From assembly GCA_937998875.1 (NCBI GenBank), contig CALLBO010000034.1:1-61300 (forward strand): a stretch of 61,300 nt of DNA, in the 5' to 3' direction. Source of the stretch: an uncultured Granulosicoccaceae bacterium. Its GTDB lineage: Bacteria; Pseudomonadota; Gammaproteobacteria; Granulosicoccales; Granulosicoccaceae. Position numbers and translations under genes: made by a program. The notes under the pieces were generated by a model. The model did not search any database. It was not told where the DNA came from and was given only the letters and a program-made list of their open reading frames with translations. Each line of letters opens with the position of its first letter. The stretch's first letter is position 1. Shown here piece by piece: positions 52,797-61,300 of this stretch.

Positions 52797-53975
52797 ATGG
52801 AATTCTCCTGGTGGCTGGTGTTGCTGGCGGGCTTTGCTGGCTGGTTCATCGGGTATGAAAAACTTCGCCACGCGCTAACTAATCTGCCCCGGTTTTTCGG
52901 TCGCGGTTCGCGCTCCGATCTATCGACTTTATTGCCTGATCACGATGATCAGGTTGAACGCGATCTCGAGCTCAACAATCTGCTTGAACAATATGCAGTA
53001 GACGACAACTCCGTCGAGCTCTACCTGACGCTCGGCGATGCGTTTAGAAGACGCGGTGAATACTCCCGCGCGATAGGTGTGCACGAGCATCTTTTATCCG
53101 CCGGGTATCTGTCTGAAGAGCAACAACGAACCGTCAAGCTTGAGCTCGCCCGGGATTACGCCGGGGCTGGTTTACTGGATCGGGTGGAGGCGCTGCTAAA
53201 GCCACTGGTCATCGATAACCCGCGTGATGCGGCATCACAGGAAAGTTTGTTGCGCCTGTATGAGAAGCAGCGTGAATGGGAAGCAGCGTTTGATCTTGCG
53301 AGTATCAGTACCTCAATGGATCCGGCAGAGCGCAATGCAGTTAAAGCGCAGTACTGTTGTGAGTTGGCGGCAATTGCCGAGCTTGAAGACAATCTGTCCC
53401 AAATGGAAAGCTGGCTGCAACGGGCCCTGAAGTCAGAACCACACTGTAGCCGTGCGCTGGTGATGCTTGGCCGTTATCACATTGAGCTTAAAAATTATCC
53501 TCAGGCAATTTCCTATTTTAGAGAAATTGAAAAGCACCACCCGGAGTTAGTACCGGAAATCGCAGAGTCTTATTTTTTTGCACTACATGCGATCGATGAT
53601 GAGCAAGCGTTACGCAAACACCTCGATTATATTCGCGGCAGGCAAAACAGCTACTCGGTAATCAAGTTAGCGCGTGATGCCATTGGCAAACTTGAAGGTG
53701 AACAGGCAGCGTCTGGTTTTTTTATTGAGCAACTCGCCAAAAGGCCCTCTATGAAAGGCTTGCGCGACTGGGCTGAATACGAGCTCAAGACGACCAAATC
53801 TCAGGATAAAGCCAAAGTAGCTGCGGTGGTGGAAATGCTGCGAGATGTCACTGATGAAAAACCGGTCTATCTGTGCGACAAGTGCGGATATCGCTGTAAA
53901 CAGATTCAGTGGCTGTGCCCTGGCTGTGAGAATTGGAATTCCGTAAAAGTAATTATAGGTGCCGAAGGTGAATGA
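52797..53975 (+). CDS. lapB: Lipopolysaccharide assembly protein B
   Basis: A 392-residue TPR protein. I use ATG 52797 because a single N-terminal membrane helix (WWLVLLAGFAGWFIGYE) follows at once, as in LapB/YciM; the frame extends 15 codons upstream without support. TPR units cover about 50-340. The C-terminal rubredoxin-like zinc site is CDKCGYRCKQIQWLCPGC (about 359-376). LapB governs LpxC degradation by FtsH and so LPS amount. Its usual neighbour lapA is absent; only a 142-base gap separates it from ihfB. It overlaps the pyrF start. Confidence 0.93.
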   Translation: MEFSWWLVLLAGFAGWFIGYEKLRHALTNLPRFFGRGSRSDLSTLLPDHDDQVERDLELNNLLEQYAVDDNSVELYLTLGDAFRRRGEYSRAIGVHEHLLSAGYLSEEQQRTVKLELARDYAGAGLLDRVEALLKPLVIDNPRDAASQESLLRLYEKQREWEAAFDLASISTSMDPAERNAVKAQYCCELAAIAELEDNLSQMESWLQRALKSEPHCSRALVMLGRYHIELKNYPQAISYFREIEKHHPELVPEIAESYFFALHAIDDEQALRKHLDYIRGRQNSYSVIKLARDAIGKLEGEQAASGFFIEQLAKRPSMKGLRDWAEYELKTTKSQDKAKVAAVVEMLRDVTDEKPVYLCDKCGYRCKQIQWLCPGCENWNSVKVIIGAEGE

Positions 53976-54687
53976 TGGTAAGAAAGTAATCGTAGCGCTC
54001 GATAAGGCGGATGCCCATTCTGCCCTGGCACTCGCGGCTTCTCTTGATCCTGAGTATTGCAGAGTCAAAGTGGGTAAAGAGCTTTTCACCAGCGCAGGCC
54101 CCGCTGTACTTGAAAAGTTACACGACAAAAATTTTGAAGTGTTCCTTGATCTAAAATTTCACGATATACCCAACACGGTAGCGGGTGCGGTAAAAGCTGC
54201 CTGTTCGCTCGGTGTGTGGATGGTGAACGTACACGCCAGTGGTGGTGAGCGTATGATGGCAGCTGCGCGCGAGGCAATTGAAGGAAGCAGCGGAAAGTCA
54301 CCGTTACTTATTGCGGTAACGGTTCTAACCAGCATGGATCAACAGGAAATGCACTCCACGGGATTAACGTATCAGGTCACTGAACAGGTGCAGCGGCTCG
54401 CATCACTTGCAGCAAATGCCGGTTGCGACGGGGTTGTTTGCTCGGCGCAAGAGGCATCTGTGCTAGGTAGTACGCAGCCTTCTTTGTTAAAGGTAACGCC
54501 CGGAATCCGACTGGCTGGTGATGATGCTTCTGATCAACGCCGCGTGATGACGCCTGTCAAAGCGGTTGAGAGTGGTGCGGATTATCTGGTTATTGGCAGA
54601 TCGGTAACCGCTGCTGCAGATCCGGTTGCAACGTTGAAGAAGATTTCACAGGATCTAAATGATGCATCTACTCAAATTGCCGGGTAA
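53959..54687 (+). CDS. pyrF: Orotidine 5'-phosphate decarboxylase
   Basis: A 242-residue group I OMP decarboxylase with the catalytic Asp-x-Lys-x-x-Asp in FLDLKFHDIPNT (D64, K66, D69) and the phosphate-binding GADYLVIGRSVT. It overlaps lapB by 17 bases. The start is GTG 53959 or GTG 53968, the latter three codons later with an AGG at a better spacing. It makes UMP. The lapB-pyrF order is conserved in gammaproteobacteria. Confidence 0.95.
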   Translation: MPKVNDGKKVIVALDKADAHSALALAASLDPEYCRVKVGKELFTSAGPAVLEKLHDKNFEVFLDLKFHDIPNTVAGAVKAACSLGVWMVNVHASGGERMMAAAREAIEGSSGKSPLLIAVTVLTSMDQQEMHSTGLTYQVTEQVQRLASLAANAGCDGVVCSAQEASVLGSTQPSLLKVTPGIRLAGDDASDQRRVMTPVKAVESGADYLVIGRSVTAAADPVATLKKISQDLNDASTQIAG

Positions 54688-54697
54688 GGGCTGAATA

Positions 54698-55285
54698 ATG
54701 TCTGATAAGCACTTTATCTCCGCCCAGTCGCTGCTTGAAGATTCCTGGCGTTTAGCGGTAAGTATATTGAAAGACGGGTTTCATCCAAATTTCATCGTTG
54801 GTGTCTGGCGTGGGGGAACTCCCGTTGGTATTGCTGTTCAGGAGATGCTTGATTTCTATGGTATACACACAGATCACATTTCCATTCGAACATCGTCATA
54901 CAGCGGTAAAAGCCGCCTTGAAGCACCGGTGCGTGTGCACGGGCTTGATTATTTGATCAATAATATTAATGCAGATGATTCGTTGTTGATTGTTGATGAC
55001 GTTTACGATACGGGATTGAGTGTGCAGGGTGTAATCAATACCTTAACTGCCAAAGCACGCCGCAATACGCCGTCTGATATTCGTATTGCAACGCCGTATT
55101 TCAAGCCTGCTAAAAATAGAACTGCCATAACACCGAACTACTATATTCATGAGACCGATAGCTGGCTGGTATTTCCGCACGAGATTGACGGGCTAAGTCG
55201 AGCTGAGGTTATTGAACATAAACCCGGCCTGCTGCCTTTTGTCAAAGACATGGATGCGTACTATGACAGTAAGAAAAAAATATAA
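54698..55285 (+). CDS. Type I phosphoribosyltransferase (hypoxanthine-type)
   Basis: A 195-residue PRTase with the PRPP loop LLIVDDVYDTGLS (96-108) and GVWRGGTPVG (35-44), the loop that binds pyrophosphate. The general fold fits purine salvage enzymes such as hypoxanthine/xanthine PRTase. The C-terminal hood (PNYYIHETDSWLVFPHEIDG) fits this group. The exact base specificity cannot be told from sequence. It is 10 bases after pyrF and probably in its operon. Confidence 0.82.
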   Translation: MSDKHFISAQSLLEDSWRLAVSILKDGFHPNFIVGVWRGGTPVGIAVQEMLDFYGIHTDHISIRTSSYSGKSRLEAPVRVHGLDYLINNINADDSLLIVDDVYDTGLSVQGVINTLTAKARRNTPSDIRIATPYFKPAKNRTAITPNYYIHETDSWLVFPHEIDGLSRAEVIEHKPGLLPFVKDMDAYYDSKKKI

Positions 55286-55363
55286 ACCGGAAACTGTAAG
55301 GTTGAGAAATTTACGCTTAAGTCCAAATTTCCTAGAGTTAATCGCACAGAATCGGAAAACCTA

Positions 55364-56374
55364 ATGATAGATCTTCGCAGCGATACGGTCACCACACCGA
55401 CTCCGGCCATGAGAAAGGCCATGAAAGATGCCAAAGTCGGAGATGATGTCTATGGTGATGATCCGACTGTCAATGAACTGGAATCCCTTGCTGCTGAGAA
55501 GCTTGGATTTGAATCAGCGCTGTTCGCTCCCAGTGGCACGCAAACCAATTTGATAGCATTGTTAACCCACTGTCAGCGTGGTGATGAGTATATCGTAGGC
55601 CAGCAGGCGCACACTTATAAGTATGAAGGTGGTGGTGCTGCAGTACTCGGTAGTATTCAGCCACAACCCATTGATGCGCGAGCAGATGGTACTCTGGCGC
55701 TGGAGAGTATCGAAGCCGCTATCAAACCGGATGACTCGCACTTTGCGCGTACCCGTCTGCTTGCTATTGAAAACACCTTTTCAGGCCGCGCGTTGCCGAT
55801 GGACTATCTGCCAGCAGCGCGAGAACTCGCAGATTCTAAAGGACTCTTGTTACATCTGGATGGTGCCCGTGTATTCAATGCTGCTGTGTTTCACGGCATT
55901 GATGTCAGGAAAATCAGTGCTCAATTTGACTCCATCTCTGTATGTCTATCGAAAGGGCTTTGCGCCCCGGTAGGTTCGGTTCTGTGCGGAAGTGCGGACT
56001 TCATTCACGAGGCCAGACGCTGGCGTAAAATGCTGGGTGGAGGCATGCGTCAGGCGGGTTATATCGCGGCGGCGGGAATTGTCGCTCTAAATGAAAATGT
56101 TGATCGACTGCAGTTTGATCACGACCACGCCAGAGCATTGTTTGAAGGGTTGCGTGATATAGATGAACTGCACATGACAGATGACAGCGTGCAAACCAAC
56201 ATGGTATTTCTGCATTGCGGGAAACGGGTGGCAACCGAGCTTGCCGCCTATCTGAAATCAAAGAAAATAACTATCAGCGCTGGTGATTCGATACGACTGG
56301 TGCTGCATAAAGATGTAGATATCGATGATGTTATAAAAGTTACTGGTGAGTGTAAGAAGTTTTTTAGTAAGTAG
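55364..56374 (+). CDS. ltaE: Low-specificity L-threonine aldolase
   Basis: A 336-residue PLP enzyme beginning MIDLRSDTVTTPTPAMRKAM, the classical LtaE start. The PLP lysine is K197 in SVCLSKGLCAPVGS; H83 stacks on the cofactor and D166 (LHLDGAR) holds the pyridine nitrogen. It cleaves threonine or allo-threonine to glycine and acetaldehyde. The length is normal. It starts 78 bases after the PRTase gene. Confidence 0.94.
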   Translation: MIDLRSDTVTTPTPAMRKAMKDAKVGDDVYGDDPTVNELESLAAEKLGFESALFAPSGTQTNLIALLTHCQRGDEYIVGQQAHTYKYEGGGAAVLGSIQPQPIDARADGTLALESIEAAIKPDDSHFARTRLLAIENTFSGRALPMDYLPAARELADSKGLLLHLDGARVFNAAVFHGIDVRKISAQFDSISVCLSKGLCAPVGSVLCGSADFIHEARRWRKMLGGGMRQAGYIAAAGIVALNENVDRLQFDHDHARALFEGLRDIDELHMTDDSVQTNMVFLHCGKRVATELAAYLKSKKITISAGDSIRLVLHKDVDIDDVIKVTGECKKFFSK

Positions 56375-56406
56375 TTTTAATCCTGAGTGTGAACTGGAGT
56401 ACGGCG

Positions 56407-56970
56407 ATGAATATTTCTTGTGATTGCGGTTCATTTAAGGCAGAACTGTTGGCGTTTCCTAAAAATACACCCGGACGACTCGCCTGCTATTGTAACGACT
56501 GCCAGGCCTACCTGCATAAGATTGACCGGTCAGATGTATTGGATGAGTACGGCGGTAGCGAGATTATCCCGGTCTATCCCGGTGAACTTAAGATTCTACA
56601 AGGCAAAGAATCTCTCAAATGCTATCGCCTTACCGATAAAGGTTTGTATAGATGGGCAGCTGGATGCTGCAACACTCCTCTGGTAAACACCAGGCCCGGC
56701 TTTCCCTGGGCAGGGATATTTCACACGGCTTATAAGAATGCTGATCCTTCATCGCTTGATTCCCTGGGGGAAATTAAGAGCCGGATATTCGGCAGAGATG
56801 CGAAGGGCGAGCCGCCTTTTGAAATTGTAGACAAGTTGAACTTTAAGGCGATGCTTACGGTAATGCCGTTTATCATTAAGGGGAAAATTTTTAACAAGAG
56901 CAAGGGGTCGGAGTTTTTTGAATCAGATGGGCGCACACCGATTTCCACTCCTGTAATATTGATTGGCTGA
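56407..56970 (+). CDS. GFA-like zinc protein (DUF6151 type)
   Basis: A 187-residue protein. The start is ATG 56407, with GGAG eight bases upstream; an in-frame GTG 18 bases earlier is unlikely. Cysteines in NISCDCGSFKAEL and ACYCNDCQAYLHKI and the later AAGCCNTPLVNT form the pattern of the glutathione-dependent formaldehyde-activating (GFA)/Mss4-like fold, which binds zinc. The function is unknown. It follows ltaE by 32 bases. Confidence 0.82.
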   Translation: MNISCDCGSFKAELLAFPKNTPGRLACYCNDCQAYLHKIDRSDVLDEYGGSEIIPVYPGELKILQGKESLKCYRLTDKGLYRWAAGCCNTPLVNTRPGFPWAGIFHTAYKNADPSSLDSLGEIKSRIFGRDAKGEPPFEIVDKLNFKAMLTVMPFIIKGKIFNKSKGSEFFESDGRTPISTPVILIG

Positions 56971-56976
56971 TAATAC

Positions 56977-57122
56977 CGTAGGGTGCATAATCGACAGCGC
57001 TTCCACCGTTGTACTGCACGTCAGTTGCATCACCGGTTAAACTGGCAATTTAATCCGCTGTAAATTTGGGTGCGTTCGTTGGAACACATTGGTGGATGCG
57101 CTGTCGCTTATGCCCCCCTACG
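56977..57122. mobile_element. MITE-like element with 31/32-bp terminal inverted repeats
   Basis: The left arm (56977-57007) begins CGTAGGGTGCATAATCGACA. The right arm (57091-57122), read on the other strand, begins CGTAGGGGGGCATAAGCGAC. Over 31-32 positions they match at about 28, with one gap. The 83-base centre has no open frame. No clear target duplication is seen. It fills the gap between the GFA-like gene and the oxidoreductase gene. Confidence 0.75.
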
Positions 57123-57182
57123 AAAATAAACACTCGAAACTACATGTCGAAGCTCACGTACTGATGATGCCATTCTGCTGCG

Positions 57183-58205
57183 TTAACACAGATTAATTGT
57201 ACAACCGCTTCGAATGCTCTCATCGGCAGCAAGGCAAATTCGTAAAGACTGTATTGCGTCCTGCATGTGACGGGTAAGATCTGTATCCTCAACGATGGAT
57301 CTCAGCATGTAGGATTGCTCTGCATCACAGAGTTCCTGATGACCGGGTTCTTCCGGCAACTCTATTTCACGGTCGCCGGCTTCAGTATGTACTAATATTT
57401 TTCCGACTTTGGTGTGGCCATCGATATCTGATGATGCGCCTTTGTTGCCGTCTGTGATCGAAACGGAGCCATTTGGTGAGACTATATCCTTCACGAAGAA
57501 AGCAGTCTCCGACATCATCGGACCCCAGCCAGCCTCATACCAACCGACAGATCCGTCTTTAAAAAACACCTGAAACTGTCCATAGTTATACATATCGGGT
57601 GCTATCTCTTCTGATAACCGAAGCCCCATTCCATGCACGCGTACCGGTACCGCGTCGGTGATCTGGCACATCACATCAACGTAGTGCACGCCGCAGTCAA
57701 GAATCGGGGAGGTGGTCTGCATGAGTGCTTTATGAGTTTCCCATTCAGCACCGGTGGACTGTTGATTGAGATTTAATCGAAATACAAAAGGACCACCAAG
57801 CGCTCTTGCTTCTTGAATTAAAGTAGTCCATGAAGGGTGGTGTCGTAAGATGTATCCGACTACCAGCTTGCGATTTGTCGCGGTGGCTTTGTCTACCACT
57901 CGTATTGCGTCTTCAACAGTGGTCGCCAGTGGCTTTTCCACAAACACATGTGCGCCTTTATCCATCGCGAGGCAGGCGTAGTCTGCATGGCTGTCTGAAT
58001 AGGTTGCGACGATGACCAGATCCGGTGATTGTGCGTCTATTGCTTCTTCAAAAGACTCATAAAGTGGATACTGGCTCAACTCGGAAGGAAGGTCAGGCCT
58101 GGAGCGGTTGACCAGTGCTACAACTTCGGAGTTGGGGTTTTTATGATGTGCCAGGGCATGGCATTTACCCATGTTGCCGAGACCGGCGATAAGTACTCTG
58201 ATCAA
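57183..58205 (-). CDS. Gfo/Idh/MocA family oxidoreductase
   Basis: A 340-residue NAD(P)-dependent sugar oxidoreductase. The frame extends upstream to 58355 inside nagA, but TTG at 58205 has a GGGAG Shine-Dalgarno, and the Rossmann motif IRVLIAGLGNMGKCHA starts right after it, so I use it. The family motif VFVEKPLATT with its catalytic Lys is present, and DCGVHYVDVM holds the expected His. It lies 25 bases after nagA in the same direction. Substrate unknown; the context suggests an amino-sugar or related sugar. Confidence 0.88.
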   Translation of the reverse strand: MIRVLIAGLGNMGKCHALAHHKNPNSEVVALVNRSRPDLPSELSQYPLYESFEEAIDAQSPDLVIVATYSDSHADYACLAMDKGAHVFVEKPLATTVEDAIRVVDKATATNRKLVVGYILRHHPSWTTLIQEARALGGPFVFRLNLNQQSTGAEWETHKALMQTTSPILDCGVHYVDVMCQITDAVPVRVHGMGLRLSEEIAPDMYNYGQFQVFFKDGSVGWYEAGWGPMMSETAFFVKDIVSPNGSVSITDGNKGASSDIDGHTKVGKILVHTEAGDREIELPEEPGHQELCDAEQSYMLRSIVEDTDLTRHMQDAIQSLRICLAADESIRSGCTINLC

Positions 58206-58230
58206 AGTAGTCTCCCGAGGTCGCTTACTT

Positions 58231-59352
58231 TTACTTACTTTCCGATAACTCATTGCGTACACCCGATAACCACAGAGCGACCGGTAGATCGTCCCGTATC
58301 TCAAGCCAATGCGCGTAAGCCCCTGGTTCGATAACACCGAGCTTACTTTCACCAATCCACTGTGCGGGCAGTGTGCTGATCATTAACCCGATGGTATGCC
58401 AGTCAATGTCCCACTGCCGAAGTTGAGAAATCACACGGCGTTGCGTTAAACAACTACCGGCAAGTGTGCCGTCAGCCAGCAGCACTTGATTATTGCGTTT
58501 ACACACATCGTACGAGCCGAGTTTGTATTCTCCGTCTGGCATTCCGGCAGCGGCGGTTGCATCTGTGACACTGTAAAGTTTCGGGATAGCGCGCCTTGCC
58601 GCATCAAAAGCAGATTGTTCAACATGCAAGCCATCAAGAATAATCTCGGCGTATTCTGCGTACGCCAGCGCAGCTGTGGCTGCACCACCATCGCGATGCG
58701 AAACACCACTCATGGCATTGAACAGATGTGTAACACCAGAGCCTGCTTGTAATGCACGATGTGCTTCAGACCATGTGCAGTTGGTGTGACCTATTTGCGC
58801 GCGTATACCATTGCGCTGACATATCGCGAGCAGGTCGCCATGTGGATCGACCTCCGGTGCGTAGGTCATCACTCGTACTACGCCACTGGCCAGCCATGAT
58901 TCCAGTTGATCAACATTCGCCACTGACGCGTAGGGTGGTTGTGCACCGAGTTTGTCAGGGCTGATAAACGGGCCTTCAAGGTGAACACCAAGGAGCCTGG
59001 CTGATTCCTTGTCTGCGGTTTGCATAACGCGCAAAATACTTTCCAGAAATTTGCTGATGTCGGTATAGGGGGCGGTGACCGAGGTAGCCAGCATCGCACC
59101 GGTGCCATGGGCGGCGTGGGCTCTGAGCATACCGCGTATAGCATCATCACCATCCATGCAATCGTAGCCACCTCCACCATGCACATGCAGATCCACCGGT
59201 GCAGGCAGGTACATGGCAGAAGTATCTGCAACACTTTCCTCAACCAGAGACTGTATGACGCTGTCGTGATGGCATACCCCTTCAACAAATCCGGTCTGGG
59301 TCCACCATCGGCCGAACGTGGAAGTCATTTTCGCTATGCCGGAGTCACTCAT
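58231..59352 (-). CDS. nagA: N-acetylglucosamine-6-phosphate deacetylase
   Basis: A 373-residue amidohydrolase. Metal and active-site residues: H56/H58 in DLHVHGGGG, E126 in GVHLEGPFIS, the His of AQIGHTNCT, the His of THLFNAMSG, and the Asp of SVTDATAAAG. It removes acetate from GlcNAc-6-P. ATG at residue 9 (MTSTF) is an alternative start. It is 9 bases after the kinase gene, which makes its substrate, so uptake as free GlcNAc followed by phosphorylation is likely. nagB is not in the window. Confidence 0.9.
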   Translation of the reverse strand: MSDSGIAKMTSTFGRWWTQTGFVEGVCHHDSVIQSLVEESVADTSAMYLPAPVDLHVHGGGGYDCMDGDDAIRGMLRAHAAHGTGAMLATSVTAPYTDISKFLESILRVMQTADKESARLLGVHLEGPFISPDKLGAQPPYASVANVDQLESWLASGVVRVMTYAPEVDPHGDLLAICQRNGIRAQIGHTNCTWSEAHRALQAGSGVTHLFNAMSGVSHRDGGAATAALAYAEYAEIILDGLHVEQSAFDAARRAIPKLYSVTDATAAAGMPDGEYKLGSYDVCKRNNQVLLADGTLAGSCLTQRRVISQLRQWDIDWHTIGLMISTLPAQWIGESKLGVIEPGAYAHWLEIRDDLPVALWLSGVRNELSESK

Positions 59353-59361
59353 GAGCTTTTG

Positions 59362-60267
59362 CTATTCATTGGCATGAAGCCGCTGTTCCGTTGCGTAGTT
59401 GTATAGTCCGTCCAAGGCATTACCTGCAGCGGGTTGGCAGCGTTCTCCGTAGATACTTTTAAGTTTGGTTGTGTATAGATCTGCCAGTCCGCCAACTACA
59501 AATATCGGCAGATCGTCGGGTGCCAGGTCAATGAGCCTCTGGCAATAGTGCGTACCGCGATTGACAAATGACAGGGCAAGCTCATCATCATGGTTTACTG
59601 CTTCAACAACGATTGGTGCGAGGCTTGCCATTTTGGTGGAACTTTGACTCGTAGACCACAACTGTAAGTCTGACACGTCGGTACCTGTGTGTTGTTCCAG
59701 TGCTGCAAACATACGTGACGGGTTATTGCTGGTTAACGGGTTATGTTTGGATGAAGGAATATCCCGATGCCAGAGATAATGATTAACAAGTTGTGCGCCG
59801 AGCCATGCGCCTGAACCTTCATCACCCACTGGATAACCCCAGCCACCTGCGTATGAGAGATTGCCTTGTTTGTCGAGCCAATGCATGACACTACCGGTCC
59901 CTATCGCCAGACAAATACCGGGCTTACCACCGGCCGCGCCAAGTAACTGTGCGTGCCCGTCAGTAATTACAACGGGATTTATTTCATCAGGAATCAGTGA
60001 CAGGAAATGTTCATAGCGGGCGCTTTGCAGGCTTCCGGCAAGCCCCATCCACAAATGTTGCGGTAGCCAATCGTTGGATTCGCCAATTTGTTTCGAAATT
60101 GACGATAGTCCCTGTTTTATGTGTCGCCAGGCATTCTCAACCCCCGTTGATAGACTTGCTGGTCCATCCTGTGCGAAGGCGCACTGCACACCGCCGCTGT
60201 CGAAAGCCGCCATACGACAGCCGCTGGCGCCGCCGTCCACAACAATGGTGAGGTTCTCACTGATCAA
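59362..60267 (-). CDS. N-acetylglucosamine kinase, BadF/BadG/BcrA-type ATPase fold
   Basis: A 301-residue sugar kinase of the ASKHA superfamily: phosphate-1 loop VVDGGASGCR (9-18), GTGS at 123-126, GDEGSG at 148-153 and FVVGGLAD near 255. This pattern is typical of eukaryote-like GlcNAc kinases, which are not ROK-type. It leads the operon kinase-nagA-oxidoreductase and is divergent from the sugar-binding protein gene, so it probably phosphorylates the sugar the transporter imports. The ATG follows a weak Shine-Dalgarno. Confidence 0.88.
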   Translation of the reverse strand: MISENLTIVVDGGASGCRMAAFDSGGVQCAFAQDGPASLSTGVENAWRHIKQGLSSISKQIGESNDWLPQHLWMGLAGSLQSARYEHFLSLIPDEINPVVITDGHAQLLGAAGGKPGICLAIGTGSVMHWLDKQGNLSYAGGWGYPVGDEGSGAWLGAQLVNHYLWHRDIPSSKHNPLTSNNPSRMFAALEQHTGTDVSDLQLWSTSQSSTKMASLAPIVVEAVNHDDELALSFVNRGTHYCQRLIDLAPDDLPIFVVGGLADLYTTKLKSIYGERCQPAAGNALDGLYNYATEQRLHANE

Positions 60268-60361
60268 ATTTATACGAGGAGAATGCTTATATTGAATTGG
60301 TATTGTAACTTTTCTAATTACCGGATACGATCAAATTTCAATAAGTTGGAGGAGAGAGGAA

Positions 60362-61300
60362 ATGAAGGTTTCTGCAATTAAAGTGGCGGTGGCAACGGTA
60401 GCACTTTGTCTGAGCGGCACAGCTGTGGCTGAGAAAGTCGTGATTTCAATAGAAAGCTGGCGTGCTGAAGATCAGGCAATCTGGGATGAATTGATCCTGC
60501 CTGTGTTTGAAGAACAAAACCCTGATATCGATGTACAGTTCACGCCAACCACGGCTACCGAATACAACGCTGCATTGAACGCACGTCTGGCTGGTGGTAC
60601 TGCCGGCGATGTGATTACTTGCAGACCATTCGATAACGCACTTGCCATGTATGACGATGGCAGTCTTTCCGATATAAAAGACCTCGAGGGGCTTGCCAAT
60701 TTTTCTGATGTTGCCAAGGGTGCGTGGTCGACAGACTCAGGTGATGCGACTTTCTGTGTGCCGATGGCATCGGTTATTCACGGTTTCATGTATAACAAAG
60801 ATGCCTTCGCAGAGCTGGGCCTTGAAGTGCCTAAGACCGAAGCGGACTTCTATGCAGTGCTCGATAAGATCAAAGAAGATGGTACTTACGTCCCAATGGC
60901 CATGGGGACCAAAGATGCGTGGGAAGCAGCAACCATGGGTTACACCAATATTGGTCCGGCTTATTGGGATGGCGAGGAAGGCCGTCTTGGCTTAATTGCC
61001 GGTGATGCCAAATTTACTGATGATGGTTTTGTCGAAGGCTTCCGACAGATGGCCAAGTGGACACCTTATCTTGGAAATGGTTTTCAGGCACAGGGTTATA
61101 CCGATAGTCAAAATCTATTTACGCTCGGGCGGGCAGCGATCTATCCAACCGGCTCCTGGGAAATTACCGGCTTTCAGGAAAATGCAGAGTTTGAGTTAGG
61201 TGCTTTTCCTCCACCGAGTAAAGATTCTGACAGCTCCTGCTACATCAGTGACCATACCGATATTGGTATCGGTATGAATGCCGCAACCGAGAACAAGGAA
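60362..61300 (+). CDS. ABC transporter sugar-binding protein (3' truncated by window edge)
   Basis: The frame is open from ATG 60362 to the last base (313 codons). The Shine-Dalgarno GGAGGAGAG is strong. The signal peptide MKVSAIKVAVATVALCLSG...AVA is cleaved near residue 23. The mature part starts EKVVISIESWRAEDQAIW, then NPDIDVQFTPTTATEYNAAL and RLAGGTAGDVITCRPFDNAL, the pattern of extracellular solute-binding protein family 1 (oligosaccharide/sugar). The permease and ATPase genes should lie just beyond the window. It is divergent from the GlcNAc kinase operon, so an amino-sugar or chitin-derived ligand is likely. Confidence 0.9.
   Translation, partial: MKVSAIKVAVATVALCLSGTAVAEKVVISIESWRAEDQAIWDELILPVFEEQNPDIDVQFTPTTATEYNAALNARLAGGTAGDVITCRPFDNALAMYDDGSLSDIKDLEGLANFSDVAKGAWSTDSGDATFCVPMASVIHGFMYNKDAFAELGLEVPKTEADFYAVLDKIKEDGTYVPMAMGTKDAWEAATMGYTNIGPAYWDGEEGRLGLIAGDAKFTDDGFVEGFRQMAKWTPYLGNGFQAQGYTDSQNLFTLGRAAIYPTGSWEITGFQENAEFELGAFPPPSKDSDSSCYISDHTDIGIGMNAATENKE

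Noticed and set aside
58206..58355. N-terminal extension of the Gfo/Idh/MocA frame into nagA
   Set aside because: It overlaps nagA by 125 bases and the Rossmann motif would start at residue 52; the TTG at 58205 with GGGAG explains the gene better.

Overview
The window reads as one continuous stretch of chromosome from a free-living, probably marine gammaproteobacterium. The housekeeping genes are of gammaproteobacterial type: parC, efp-epmA, prmB, metH, fur, ubiG-gph, gyrA, tyrA-aroA-cmk-rpsA-ihfB, lapB-pyrF. I cannot fix the genus from sequence alone. I found no rRNA, tRNA, CRISPR array, prophage or intact insertion sequence. Both window edges cut genes: the 5' end of parC is missing on the left and the 3' end of a sugar-binding protein gene is missing on the right.

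Left part (1-9650): the 3' end of parC, a YugP-type membrane zinc peptidase, and a 434-base gap holding two copies of a hairpin-rich repeat. Then efp with its modifying ligase epmA, a small HEXXH protein whose end overlaps psd tail-to-tail, prmB, an M14-like DUF2817 peptidase, an ACT-domain protein, and a lipoprotein carrying a glycoside hydrolase family 12 domain behind an acidic tandem-repeat linker.

Middle left (9650-19300): metH, a C-factor-like short-chain dehydrogenase (SDR), an overlapping 53-residue DUF2256 gene, a VOC protein, a secreted protein with five Cys-bracketed DGDG(W/Y)GW units before a DUF2927-like domain, then a photolyase/SDR pair.

Centre (19318-36954): the most unusual part. 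Six tightly packed co-oriented genes encode almost only exported proteins: a one-domain DUF11 protein, a 978-residue DUF11 protein, a roughly 2000-residue protein with Ig/DUF11/SdrD-like domains and a C-terminal stretch of about 800 residues that looks like an outer-membrane beta-barrel, an OmpA-type lipoprotein translationally coupled to it, and two more DUF11 proteins (927 and 1538 residues). Three of them share an N-terminal module, and four end in a similar final beta-strand. My interpretation is a self-contained outer-membrane platform plus surface subunits of unknown function.

Right part (37000-61300): fur; a phytoene-synthase-like protein and an unknown protein; ubiG-gph; gyrA; serA; a lipoprotein that joins an OmpA-like barrel to an OmpA peptidoglycan-binding domain; tyrA, aroA (with class II EPSP synthase motifs), cmk, rpsA, ihfB, lapB, pyrF; a phosphoribosyltransferase, a threonine aldolase and a GFA-like protein; a 146-base inverted-repeat (MITE-like) element; and an amino-sugar locus (GlcNAc kinase, GlcNAc-6-P deacetylase, Gfo/Idh/MocA oxidoreductase) divergent from an ABC sugar-binding protein.
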